From contig JAQCIK010000002.1 in the NCBI GenBank assembly GCA_027592035.1, positions 1 through 64,000 on the forward strand: DNA of 64,000 nt, given 5' to 3'. Source of the DNA: Casp-actino8 sp001510455. GTDB lineage: Bacteria; Actinomycetota; Acidimicrobiia; Acidimicrobiales; Ilumatobacteraceae. Of the stretch, positions 43,265-51,135 are shown one piece after another. Every line of letters begins with the position of its first letter. The stretch's first letter is position 1. A model generated the notes under the pieces. That model saw only the letters and a program-made list of their open reading frames with translations, did no database searches and had not been told where the DNA came from. The translations under genes and the position numbers were made by a program.

Positions 43265-43473
43265 GAGGGATCGTTCACCCGTTCACCAAGGCCCTTTACG
43301 AGCAGGACGGCCTCGGGAACATCAGAGTGTCTCTCGACGGCAGATCTGGCCTGTTCACCACTGGCGGTCGTTACCTCGAAGGTGAGATCAAGGAGTGCGA
43401 TCCCCAGTTGTGCGGATGGGTGGGAGGACCACAAGTCGTGAACCACCGAGTCAACGTCGAACCGACCTCGTGA
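43261..43473 (+). CDS. Small protein of unknown function (70 aa)
   Basis: The ATG at 43261 overlaps the Rieske stop and its TGA overlaps the ThuA-like start (GTGA), so it is coupled on both sides and very likely real. The sequence MRGIVHPFTKALYEQDG... is soluble, with HPFTKALYE near the N-terminus and two Cys (ECDPQLCGW) near residue 46-52. I do not recognise a family. A small partner or modulator of the oxygenase is possible. Confidence 0.75.
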   Translation: MRGIVHPFTKALYEQDGLGNIRVSLDGRSGLFTTGGRYLEGEIKECDPQLCGWVGGPQVVNHRVNVEPTS

Positions 43474-44258
43474 TCGACGTCCTGGTCGTCACGGGTGGTC
43501 ATCCCTTCGAGGCCGAATCGTTCTTCGCCCTCTTCGACGATCTTCCTGGTATTCGCTGGACGCCGTCGAACCGTCCCCGTTCGGGTCATGACGTCGTGGT
43601 CTTCTACGACATGCCCGGTCTCGAGTTCACACGGGCCGACCCTCCCGTGGACCTGCCCGAGCCACCCCCCGATGTCGTCGCCACCTTCGACACCTTGACG
43701 ACGAACGGAACCGGTCTCGTCTTCTTGCACCACGCCATTGCCTCGTGGCCGGCGACGGAATGGTTCGCCGACCTCGTCGGCGGACGCTTCCACTACCAAC
43801 CTGGAACGTGGCGCGGCGTCGCCTACCCCGATTCGGGCTACCTCTTCGACGTCACCCATCGGGTCGAGGTTCTCGACCCGTCGCATCCAGTGTGCGACGG
43901 CCTCGACGCCGGATTCGAACTCACCGACGAGCTCTACTGCTTCCCGGTCGCCGAGAACGAGGTCGTACCTCTGATGAGAACCGACTTCGCAGTGCACGAC
44001 GATCGACGATTCTTCTCAGCCGATCTCGCGATCCGAGGTCGACGTAACGAGAACTCGGGCTGGTCGCATCCACCGGGAAGTTCTCTCGTCGGATGGGCCA
44101 AGGCCGCTGGCGCGTCCCCGCTCGTGTATCTCCAGTTCGGCGACGGCCCGGAGACCTACGGCGACACGTCGTTCCGACGCGTACTCCGGAACGCCATCGA
44201 GTGGACGGCGTCGGCCGCCGCGCGCCAGTGGGTCAGGACCACGAGTCCCAACGAATGA
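43470..44258 (+). CDS. ThuA-like domain protein
   Basis: This 262-aa protein starts at the GTG overlapping the previous stop (GTGA). It has the ThuA fold related to class I glutamine-amidotransferase-like domains: IDVLVVTGGHPFEAESFF, GTGLVFLHHAIASWPATEWFADLVGGRFHY, and FRRVLRNAIEWTAS. ThuA is linked to trehalose and other sugar use, but the family function is poorly known. A homologue is at 51914-52678. Its 3' end overlaps the convergent nitroreductase gene by 26 nt. Confidence 0.82.
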   Translation: MIDVLVVTGGHPFEAESFFALFDDLPGIRWTPSNRPRSGHDVVVFYDMPGLEFTRADPPVDLPEPPPDVVATFDTLTTNGTGLVFLHHAIASWPATEWFADLVGGRFHYQPGTWRGVAYPDSGYLFDVTHRVEVLDPSHPVCDGLDAGFELTDELYCFPVAENEVVPLMRTDFAVHDDRRFFSADLAIRGRRNENSGWSHPPGSSLVGWAKAAGASPLVYLQFGDGPETYGDTSFRRVLRNAIEWTASAAARQWVRTTSPNE

Positions 44259-44865
44259 ACTTCTCGGCCGGCACGCGCTTGGCCACCTTGAAGTCGGTAC
44301 CGATGGTGTAGGCGACCGGGAAAAGTCCGGCCTGGGTGTACTCGTCGAACGGGATACCGAGCAGTTCGGCGGCCTGCCTCTCGTGGGGAAGATGGAGGGT
44401 CGTCCACGCCGAACCGAGGCCGCGCTCGCGCAGTGCGAGCATGAAACTCCAGACCGCCGGGAGCAGCGAACCCCACGACGACGCCTGCCCGAAGGCTGGA
44501 GTTCCGGTGTCCAGACGGCCGGCGATCAGCGGAATCATGAGAACCGGAACTCGATCGAGGACATCGGCCAGATACTTGGCCGAATCGAGAATGCGTTCGC
44601 CCTGGTCGTCGCGACGGGGGCGATTCGGATCGTTGATGTACGGGTAGAAGTTCGAGCGATACATCTCAGCGAGAGCCGTCTTTTTCTCCTGGTCCTCGAC
44701 GAAAAGCCACCGCCAACCCTGAGAATTGGATCCAGTGGGGGCCTGATGCGCTATCTCCACGCACTCGACGAGGACGTCGCGTCCGACCGGACGTTCGAGG
44801 TCGAGACGCTTGCGTACCGATCGTGTCGTCGTGAGGACTTCGTCAGCTGTCAGTCCCAATTTCAT
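44233..44865 (-). CDS. Nitroreductase family protein
   Basis: This 210-aa FMN-dependent reductase fold has TTRSVRKRLDLERPV, the EIAHQAPTGSNSQGWRWLFVED segment typical of the FMN-binding region, and ALRERGLGSAWTTLHLPHE. It may reduce nitro, quinone or enone groups, or serve as an iodotyrosine-deiodinase-like enzyme. GGAGACGAAC precedes the ATG. It follows a PPOX-type flavoprotein by 12 nt on the same strand, so both are probably cotranscribed. Its 3' end overlaps the plus-strand ThuA gene. Confidence 0.9.
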   Translation of the reverse strand: MKLGLTADEVLTTTRSVRKRLDLERPVGRDVLVECVEIAHQAPTGSNSQGWRWLFVEDQEKKTALAEMYRSNFYPYINDPNRPRRDDQGERILDSAKYLADVLDRVPVLMIPLIAGRLDTGTPAFGQASSWGSLLPAVWSFMLALRERGLGSAWTTLHLPHERQAAELLGIPFDEYTQAGLFPVAYTIGTDFKVAKRVPAEKFIRWDSWS

Positions 44866-44877
44866 GTTCGTCTCCGT

Positions 44878-45396
44878 TCAATCCTTCGAGGCGCGTTGCG
44901 CCTTCATCCATTCAGTCGTGGCTTTGCCCATCTTGGTCCCGTCGTAACCGATTCTCTGAGTCGGAGTGACTTTCAGGATCACTCGTCGTGGCGAATCGAG
45001 GAACGACTGGAAGGCCACTGCCCTCTCTCCACGACCACCCATGATCGCTTCGGCAAGGGCCGGATAGAACCAATCCTTGGTGGCCTGATCGTCCAATACC
45101 TCGCAGCTGCCCTTCCAGGTGACGGTCATGTTGCGCGGCAGCGAGGTGCCGGTCGACGTCACCACCACGCATACCCGAGGATCACGGCGCACGGCGGAGA
45201 TGCGTGCTCGTTGCGAGGAGGCAGTCAACCAGAAGCAGCCGTCGCGCCAGACGTACGACATGATGACACCGACCGGCCAACCCTCCTTGTTCGACCAGAT
45301 GAACGTGCACTCGTTGTGAACGAGGAGCAATTGCTCCTCGACGTCGTCATCGAGTCCGAACACCGTGACGTCTTCGTAGTTCTCGGGATGTTCCAT
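44878..45396 (-). CDS. PPOX-class (pyridoxamine 5'-phosphate oxidase-like) split-barrel flavoprotein
   Basis: This is a 172-aa split beta-barrel protein from the ATG at 45396, with AAAGGAAC 6 nt upstream. Characteristic pieces are GWPVGVIMSYVWRDGCFWLTASSQRARISAVRRDPRVCVVV and GTSLPRNMTVTWKGSCEVLDDQATKDWFYPAL. Actinobacterial members bind FMN or F420. It is 2 nt from the SDR stop and in an operon with nitroreductase. Function not assigned. Confidence 0.87.
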   Translation of the reverse strand: MEHPENYEDVTVFGLDDDVEEQLLLVHNECTFIWSNKEGWPVGVIMSYVWRDGCFWLTASSQRARISAVRRDPRVCVVVTSTGTSLPRNMTVTWKGSCEVLDDQATKDWFYPALAEAIMGGRGERAVAFQSFLDSPRRVILKVTPTQRIGYDGTKMGKATTEWMKAQRASKD

Positions 45397-45398
45397 GG

Positions 45399-46154
45399 TC
45401 AGTTCCTTTCGTTCAGTGGCGCCGGCGTGAATTGACCGGTATTGGCGGTGATTCCTCCGTCGACGGGGATCACCGCACCCGTCATGAAACTCGCGACCTC
45501 GGAGACTGCGAACTCGATGACGGCGGCGACCTCGTCGGCGCGACCCCATCGCTGCATCGGCACGGAGCGAGCCAGTGCATCATGGACCTCGGGTACTCCG
45601 CGTATGCCGCGAGTCATTCCGGTCTCGGTCGGCCCCGGACAGACGGCGTTCACGGTGATCGCGTCTCTGGCCAGGTCGAGGGCGGCGGCGCGCACGAGAT
45701 TGATAGCGGCGGCCTTGGCCGAGTTGTACGGCCACATGCCCGGATCGGCGGCGATCCCCGACGTCGAGGCCGTGACGACGATTCGGCCGCCACCACGCTG
45801 TCGCATCGCCGGAACGACAGCTCGGATGCCGAGCACGACGGCACGGACGTTGACCTCGAGGGTTCGATCGAACACCTCCATCGGCAAATCGAGGAGGTCA
45901 CCGCTCGCCGCCACACCCGCGTTGAGGACGGCTCCGTCGAGACCACCGAATTCGCTCTCGGCCGTCCTCACCGCCCGCTCGTAGGTCTCGGGGTCGGTGA
46001 CGTCGCCCAGCACGACGCGGAGTGACTCGCTCTCGAGTAGGTCGGTCGCATCGAGATCGACGGCGACGACTCGCCCACCTCTCGCAACCAGACGTTCGAC
46101 GGTCGCCCGACCGATTCCGGAGCCACCCCCCGTCACGATGCTCACTCTGGCCAC
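45399..46154 (-). CDS. Short-chain dehydrogenase/reductase
   Basis: This is a 251-aa classical SDR from a GTG at 46154. It has TGGGSGIGRA, LNAGVA in place of NNAG, Ser in TASTSG, and Y-x3-K in YNSAK, and ends VDGGITANT. A TAGGGT box 6 nt before the GTG predicts a leaderless transcript, independent of the upstream P450 whose stop it overlaps. It is followed 2 nt later by the PPOX gene. Confidence 0.92.
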   Translation of the reverse strand: MARVSIVTGGGSGIGRATVERLVARGGRVVAVDLDATDLLESESLRVVLGDVTDPETYERAVRTAESEFGGLDGAVLNAGVAASGDLLDLPMEVFDRTLEVNVRAVVLGIRAVVPAMRQRGGGRIVVTASTSGIAADPGMWPYNSAKAAAINLVRAAALDLARDAITVNAVCPGPTETGMTRGIRGVPEVHDALARSVPMQRWGRADEVAAVIEFAVSEVASFMTGAVIPVDGGITANTGQFTPAPLNERN

Positions 46155-46160
46155 AGTCGT

Positions 46161-46166
46161 ACCCTA
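46161..46166 (-). promoter_or_regulatory. Leaderless promoter -10 box TAGGGT overlapping a stop codon
   Basis: TAGGGT ends 6 nt before the GTG at 46154. Its TAG is also the stop codon of the upstream P450 gene ending at 46164. The identical arrangement occurs at 25920-25925. Confidence 0.5.
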
Positions 46167-47369
46167 CGTTCGCGTCGACGCTGCAGACGAGTGCACACGC
46201 CACCTGATCGGCAGAGTGGTGAGTCCACGAAGAATGAACGGGAAGTTGACCGCCACTTCACCCGTGAGTTCGACGGACTCGAACGTGTCGAGCATGGCTC
46301 GCAAAGCGAAGCGAGCCTCGTGTCGCGCCAGAGCGTTCCCGATGCAGTGATGGACTCCCCAACCAAAAGCCAGATGAGGACGCGAACCGTCCATGAAGCG
46401 ATCGGGGCGAAACTCATCGGGGTCGTCCCAGACCTGTGGGTCGCGATTGGCCGCTGCGAAAAGAACCTGAACCTTGGTCCCGGCCTCGATCTCGACGTCT
46501 CTGATGCACCTGGTTTCGCGACCGCTGCGAAACAGGCCCTGCACCGGCGAATCGAATCGCAGGAACTCCTCCACCGCCGAGTCCAACAGTTGCGGACGTG
46601 AACGAAGCGTTTCCATCAGATTCGGTCGTGTGATCAGTCGATAGAGCATCAACGAGATCAGACTCGCCGTCGTCTCGTGACCGGCGACGAGGATCTGTTG
46701 GCTGAGTCGACGCACTTCGCCGTACGACAGCTGTCCCTCGCGCTCGGCGATGGTCATGACCGTGATCAGATCGTCGGGTGGACGATCACCGGCATCCAGG
46801 ATTTCGCGGCGTTCCTCCACCAGTCGATCGACGATGTGGTAGATCCCGGCGTTGGCGCGATCGACCAGAGAGAGATCACCACCCCCGAGTCCATTCACGA
46901 TGTCGTCGGACCACTCTCCGAATCGTGCACGATCCTCGGGCTTGACTCCGAGAAGTTCGGCGATCACTTCGGCCGGGAATGCGAAGGCAAAGAGACGAAC
47001 GAAGTCACCTTCACCGTCGGAGGCAAAAGCCTCGTTCCAGAGTCGCTCTCCGATCCGTTCGATCCTGACGGCCAATGACGCAATGGTCGCGGGTCGGAAA
47101 CCGTCCTGGAGGACACGTCGCTGCCGCCGATGGTCGGGATCATCGGCCGAGCCGAGCACACCACCCGTTTGAACGAAGACCCCAGGTCCGTCGCCGTTAC
47201 GCCACTGCTCGGGGTCGAGCAACATCGCAAGGACATCCGCGTGCCGGGACACCACGTGGAACGCCGGGTCGAATCCGTCCTCACGGTGCACCGGACAGTG
47301 CGCGAGAAGGTGGTGATGACCTTCGGACGGTTCGAGGTCGTTCGCCCGAGCCAGATGTGAGTAGGTCAT
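46164..47369 (-). CDS. Cytochrome P450
   Basis: This is a 401-aa P450 from the ATG at 47369. It has AGHETTA in the I-helix, ExxR as EEFLR, and the haem loop FGWGVHHCIGNALARHE with Cys at about residue 342. The DDPDHRRQRRVLQDGF substrate-recognition region is normal. It is 40 nt downstream of an SDR and upstream of another SDR on the same strand. Substrate unknown. Confidence 0.94.
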   Translation of the reverse strand: MTYSHLARANDLEPSEGHHHLLAHCPVHREDGFDPAFHVVSRHADVLAMLLDPEQWRNGDGPGVFVQTGGVLGSADDPDHRRQRRVLQDGFRPATIASLAVRIERIGERLWNEAFASDGEGDFVRLFAFAFPAEVIAELLGVKPEDRARFGEWSDDIVNGLGGGDLSLVDRANAGIYHIVDRLVEERREILDAGDRPPDDLITVMTIAEREGQLSYGEVRRLSQQILVAGHETTASLISLMLYRLITRPNLMETLRSRPQLLDSAVEEFLRFDSPVQGLFRSGRETRCIRDVEIEAGTKVQVLFAAANRDPQVWDDPDEFRPDRFMDGSRPHLAFGWGVHHCIGNALARHEARFALRAMLDTFESVELTGEVAVNFPFILRGLTTLPIRWRVHSSAASTRT

Positions 47370-47409
47370 GTGTCGAGCCGGACGGACGGCTGATCGGACA
47401 TGGTCCAGA

Positions 47410-48192
47410 TCAGTAGGGAAGCGTTCCGCCGTCGACCGGGAACAAACATCCAGTCATGTTGCGGGCGGAATCGGATGCCAGCAACACGGCCACCGCCGCC
47501 ACCTCCTCCACGCGATTGGGACGCTTGATGGCCGACTCGGCACAGAACATCTCGATGAGAGCATCGTAAGAACCGACACCCATCGCCTCGGCCGAAGCCG
47601 GACCTGTCTCGCGCACGATGTCGGTCTCGATGATTCCGGGCAGGATCGCGTTGACGGTGATCCCGAGTGTCCCCACTTCGTGGGCGGCCGACTTCACGAG
47701 TCCGTTCACGGCGTGCTTCGTGGCGACATAGCCCGGGATTCCGGGCTTGCCGAGTTTTCCTTCGACCGACGACGTCACGATCACTCGCCCGTACTGCCGC
47801 GGGATCATGTGTTGGAGAGCTCGACGCATTCCCCAGAACACGTGATTGAGGTTCCAGTCGACCTCGAGTTGCCATTCTTCGTCGGTCATCTGGAACACCG
47901 GTGCGGTCATCTGCACTCCACCGGAGTTGAGACAACAAATGTCGAGCTGGCCGTACTTCTCGATCGTGAAGTCGATCAGACCTTCGACCACGTCCTGCCG
48001 AGACGAGTCACCAGCGAAGAACGCCGCCCGTTCGCCGGCATTCATCTCGTCGAGACAACGCTGGCCCTTGGCCGAATCACGACCATTCACCACCACCGAC
48101 GCGCCCTCGGCGACGAAGGCATCGGCCATGGCACGACCGATACTCCTCGTACCACCGGTGATGCAGGCGACCTTTCCATCCAACTTGCCCAT
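47410..48192 (-). CDS. Short-chain dehydrogenase/reductase, tandem paralogue 1
   Basis: This 260-aa SDR has TGGTRSIGRA, a Ser in SSVEGKLGKPG, and Y-x3-K in YVATK; the NAG position reads NSGG. It is a close paralogue of the next gene (48217-48996), sharing the IMADAF-type N-terminus, HMIPRQYGRVI, KHAVNGLVKSAA, GITVNAILPGIIETDIV and the C-terminal DGGT-PY. GGAGGAATC precedes the ATG. The pair is most likely cotranscribed. Confidence 0.92.
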   Translation of the reverse strand: MGKLDGKVACITGGTRSIGRAMADAFVAEGASVVVNGRDSAKGQRCLDEMNAGERAAFFAGDSSRQDVVEGLIDFTIEKYGQLDICCLNSGGVQMTAPVFQMTDEEWQLEVDWNLNHVFWGMRRALQHMIPRQYGRVIVTSSVEGKLGKPGIPGYVATKHAVNGLVKSAAHEVGTLGITVNAILPGIIETDIVRETGPASAEAMGVGSYDALIEMFCAESAIKRPNRVEEVAAVAVLLASDSARNMTGCLFPVDGGTLPY

Positions 48193-48216
48193 GATGATTC
48201 CTCCTCGCAGCCGAGA

Positions 48217-48996
48217 TCAGTAGGGGGCGGTTCCGCCGTCGATCGAAATCAGAGAGCCGGTGATTCCGGCTCCGGCATCGGATGCCAGGAGCACCGCGAC
48301 ATGGGCGACGTCCTCGACTTCGTTGATTCGCTTGATCGCAGAATCAGAGGCGAATTGCGCAAGTAATTCGTCGTAGGTCAGACCCATGGCCGCCGCTGCA
48401 CCAGCACCCCCTTCTTTCACGATGTCGGTTTCGATCACTCCCGGGCACAGTGCGTTCACCGTGATCCCGAGCGGACCGACCTCCTTCGCAGCCGATTTCG
48501 TCAGTCCGTTCACAGCATGCTTTGCGATCACGTACGACGACAGCCCGGGTTTGCCGACCTTGCCCTCGACGGACGAGATGTTGATCACACGACCCGATTG
48601 CTGAGGAATCATGTGGTGGAAGGCGCGGCGCATGCACCAGAACGAATGCCAGAGATTCCAACGCAATGCGTCCTCCAGCGGTTCATCGGGCAGATCGACG
48701 ATCGGCGCGAAGTCTGCTGCACCCCCGGCGTTGGCCACCAAGATGTCGAGGCGTCCGAAATGCTCGACCGTGCCGTCGATCACTGCCTCGCAGTCGGATC
48801 GTGACTTCACGTCGCCGGCGATGAAATGCACGGCGTCACCGGCAGCGAGCTCGGCAAGCGTGCGCTCAGCCTTCGCCGGGTCTCGACCGTTGATCACCAC
48901 ACGAGCACCTTCGGCGAGGAATGCCGAAGCGATCGCGAGGCCGATACCTCGCGTTCCCCCGGTCACGCACGCGACTCGTCCGTCCAGAACTCCCAT
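48217..48996 (-). CDS. Short-chain dehydrogenase/reductase, tandem paralogue 2
   Basis: This 259-aa SDR has TGGTRGIGLA, NAGG, SSVEGKVGKPG and Y-x3-K in YVIAK. It parallels the gene at 47410 along its whole length, so the two arose by tandem duplication and have diverged. The ATG at 48996 has TGAGGGGGGA 3 nt upstream and a TACTAT -10 box 28 nt upstream. The pair may act on different enantiomers or successive hydroxyls (inference). Confidence 0.92.
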   Translation of the reverse strand: MGVLDGRVACVTGGTRGIGLAIASAFLAEGARVVINGRDPAKAERTLAELAAGDAVHFIAGDVKSRSDCEAVIDGTVEHFGRLDILVANAGGAADFAPIVDLPDEPLEDALRWNLWHSFWCMRRAFHHMIPQQSGRVINISSVEGKVGKPGLSSYVIAKHAVNGLTKSAAKEVGPLGITVNALCPGVIETDIVKEGGAGAAAAMGLTYDELLAQFASDSAIKRINEVEDVAHVAVLLASDAGAGITGSLISIDGGTAPY

Positions 48997-49024
48997 GGTC
49001 CCCCCTCAGGCCGACGTTCCACGC

Positions 49025-49030
49025 ATAGTA
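49025..49030 (-). promoter_or_regulatory. Candidate -10 box TACTAT for the tandem SDR operon
   Basis: TACTAT on the minus strand is 28 nt before the ATG at 48996, with a leader containing a GGGGGGA site. It fits TANNNT well. Confidence 0.5.
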
Positions 49031-49066
49031 GTGAACCAATTCGGAGTCGGCGGACCGAGCGTGCGC

Positions 49067-49747
49067 TCAACGATCGAGGGTCTCGCCGAGAGGAATTCGC
49101 CCACCGAGCAGACTCTTGGCCGCTTCGACCGCAATCCGGTGCGAACGAAGGTCGTCCGACATCGCATCGCTGAGGCCGACGAGGAGCACCGTGACGAGAG
49201 CCAATACCGATGTCCGATCCGCGCGATCGATCTCGCCGGCGTCGATCGCCCGATCGACGAGATTCCGGAAGAATCCCTGCATGAGTCGCTCTTGCCCGCG
49301 CATCGCCTCTCGAACCTCGGGATGACGGCGCTCGTCGATTCGGAACGCATCCAAGATGAGGGCGAGCGAGGGATCCTCGGAATTCATGGCGTGCGACTCG
49401 TCGAGAACCAGTCGCAAACTCTCGACGAGCGACTCTCCCGAGGCCGTCACCGCCTCGAAGCGGCTCAGAACTCGGGCTTCGGCCGCGGCGGCAACCGCCA
49501 CGTACAGGTCCGATTTCGAGGGGAAGTAGTGATACAGCGCCGCCGTGGTGATCCCCACGCGGGCTGCGATCCTCCGGTTGGTCGTGGCCTCGTATCCGTG
49601 AACGGCGAACTCCTGCCGGGCCAGGTCGAGGATTCGCTGACGGGTCTCCAAGGAGTCGGCCGACGGGGGCCGACCCAGCCGACCCCTTGAGGAGCGAGTT
49701 GTAGCCCGTGCAGACTTCACTCCCCCGAGTATGGCCCGGTCCGCCAT
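49067..49747 (-). CDS. TetR-family transcriptional regulator
   Basis: This is a 226-aa regulator from the ATG at 49747; a GTG at 49720 is also possible. The N-terminal helix-turn-helix is TRQRILDLARQEFAVHGYEATTNRRIAARVGITTAALYHYFPSKSDLY in segments. The C-terminal ligand-binding domain includes SLRLVLDESHAMNSEDPSLALIL. The gene is divergent from an acyl-CoA dehydrogenase. A palindrome TGATC-CATC-GATCA in the shared gap is a good operator candidate. It probably senses an acyl-CoA or related intermediate (inference). Confidence 0.92.
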   Translation of the reverse strand: MADRAILGGVKSARATTRSSRGRLGRPPSADSLETRQRILDLARQEFAVHGYEATTNRRIAARVGITTAALYHYFPSKSDLYVAVAAAAEARVLSRFEAVTASGESLVESLRLVLDESHAMNSEDPSLALILDAFRIDERRHPEVREAMRGQERLMQGFFRNLVDRAIDAGEIDRADRTSVLALVTVLLVGLSDAMSDDLRSHRIAVEAAKSLLGGRIPLGETLDR

Positions 49748-49774
49748 CAATTCGGTCCACTTCGGTTCCGATAC

Positions 49775-49788
49775 TGATCCATCGATCA
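49775..49788. promoter_or_regulatory. Candidate TetR operator TGATC-N4-GATCA
   Basis: TGATC (49775-49779) and GATCA (49784-49788) form an inverted repeat around CATC. It sits directly upstream of the TACCGT -10 box of the acyl-CoA dehydrogenase. Binding there would block that promoter and that of the tetR gene. Confidence 0.5.
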
Positions 49789-49790
49789 AT

Positions 49791-49796
49791 TACCGT
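49791..49796 (+). promoter_or_regulatory. Leaderless promoter -10 box TACCGT
   Basis: TACCGT ends 7 nt before the GTG at 49804, giving a leaderless or nearly leaderless transcript for the acyl-CoA dehydrogenase. It lies 2 bp from the candidate operator at 49775-49788. Confidence 0.5.
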
Positions 49797-49803
49797 ATGG
49801 ATC

Positions 49804-51075
49804 GTGACCACATCCCTCCCGTCCCTCGACGACTTCACCCGTGAAGCCAAGGATTGGCTCGAGGCCAATGCCGAGTACCGAACCAGCGGGACCGACGAGA
49901 AGGACCTCGTGTGGGGCGAGGGCGAATTCTCGGTGTCCGTTTTCCATTCGTTGACGTTCGAAGAAGAACAGGCCCTCCTCCAGCGTGGAATGGCCTGGAT
50001 CCAGAAGAAGGCCGAACGCGGCTACCACGCCATCACCGCTCCCGCGGAGTACGGCGGCCTCGGGCTTCCTCGCGCCTACTCCAGGGCCTTCAGCAAGCTC
50101 GAGTCACAGTTCCAGACGCCGACCGGACACGAGACATTGTCGGTGACCGTGGGCCTGATCGCCCCGACCATCGACCTCTTCGGAACTCCCGAACAGAAGG
50201 CCGAGTACGTCGCCCGATTCATGGCGACTCGCGATCTCTGCTGTCAGCTCTTCTCCGAACCAGGGGCCGGCAGTGACCTCGCAGCACTCGGCTGTCGTGC
50301 CGACCGAGACGGCGACGAGTGGGTGTTGAACGGACAGAAGGTCTGGAGCTCTGGTGCGCAGTTCTCGGCGTACGGGGAACTCATCGCTCGAAGCAACGTC
50401 GACGTGGTGAAGCACAAGGGAATGACGGCATTCATCATCCCGATGGACCTTCCCGGTATCGAAATCCGGCCGATCAAGCAGATGAGCGGTGGATCGTCCT
50501 TCAACGAGGTGTTCTTCAACGACGTTCGCATCCCCGACTCGATGCGTCTCGGTCCCGAGGGCGAGGGCTGGAAGGTCGCCCTCACCACCCTGGGCTTCGA
50601 ACGCGACCACAGTGGTGACGGAGGTGGCGGTGGATCCCGCGTCGGAGGCTCGTGGAGACAGCTCCTCGCCACGGCGAGAGCCATGGGCGTGACGAGCGAT
50701 CCGGTCATGCGCCAGGAATTGGCCAAGGCCTACTCCCACTTCCGCGTGGAAGGATTCGTCAATCGTCGGGCCGCCGACATCAGACGTTCCGGTGGTGCTC
50801 CGGGACCCGAAGGTTCGCTCGGCAAGCTGGTCTGGACGGAAGGAATGCGACTCGTTTCCGATGTCGTCTCTCGAATTCTTGGCCCGTCTCTGATCGCAGA
50901 CACCGACGAATGGGGAACCTACGCCTGGGGCGAGCACGTCCTCGGTGCTCCGGGTTACCGAATCGCAGGAGGCTCCGACGAGACCCAGCGAAACATCATC
51001 GGCGAACGCGTCCTCGGACTGCCCGGTGACGTCCGGGTCGACAAGGACGTACCGTGGAAGGACACACGTCGCTGA
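49804..51075 (+). CDS. Acyl-CoA dehydrogenase family protein
   Basis: This is a 423-aa flavoprotein from the GTG at 49804. FAD and substrate segments are CCQLFSEPGAGSDLAALGCRADRDGDEWVLNGQKVWSSGA in parts and FNDVRIPDSMRLG; the C-terminus has the actinobacterial GGSDETQRNIIGERVLGLP signature. A Gly/Ser-rich stretch, SGDGGGGGSRVGG, is unusual and lies in a loop around residue 260-275. It dehydrogenates an acyl-CoA at the alpha-beta bond. It is divergent from a TetR regulator. SDR, ThuA and an acetoin-type dehydrogenase follow on the plus strand. Confidence 0.93.
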   Translation: MTTSLPSLDDFTREAKDWLEANAEYRTSGTDEKDLVWGEGEFSVSVFHSLTFEEEQALLQRGMAWIQKKAERGYHAITAPAEYGGLGLPRAYSRAFSKLESQFQTPTGHETLSVTVGLIAPTIDLFGTPEQKAEYVARFMATRDLCCQLFSEPGAGSDLAALGCRADRDGDEWVLNGQKVWSSGAQFSAYGELIARSNVDVVKHKGMTAFIIPMDLPGIEIRPIKQMSGGSSFNEVFFNDVRIPDSMRLGPEGEGWKVALTTLGFERDHSGDGGGGGSRVGGSWRQLLATARAMGVTSDPVMRQELAKAYSHFRVEGFVNRRAADIRRSGGAPGPEGSLGKLVWTEGMRLVSDVVSRILGPSLIADTDEWGTYAWGEHVLGAPGYRIAGGSDETQRNIIGERVLGLPGDVRVDKDVPWKDTRR

Positions 51076-51135
51076 CTCCGTCCGGTGCCGGTGAGATCGG
51101 CACGTCAATCGCAACAAACAAACAGGGGGAACATC

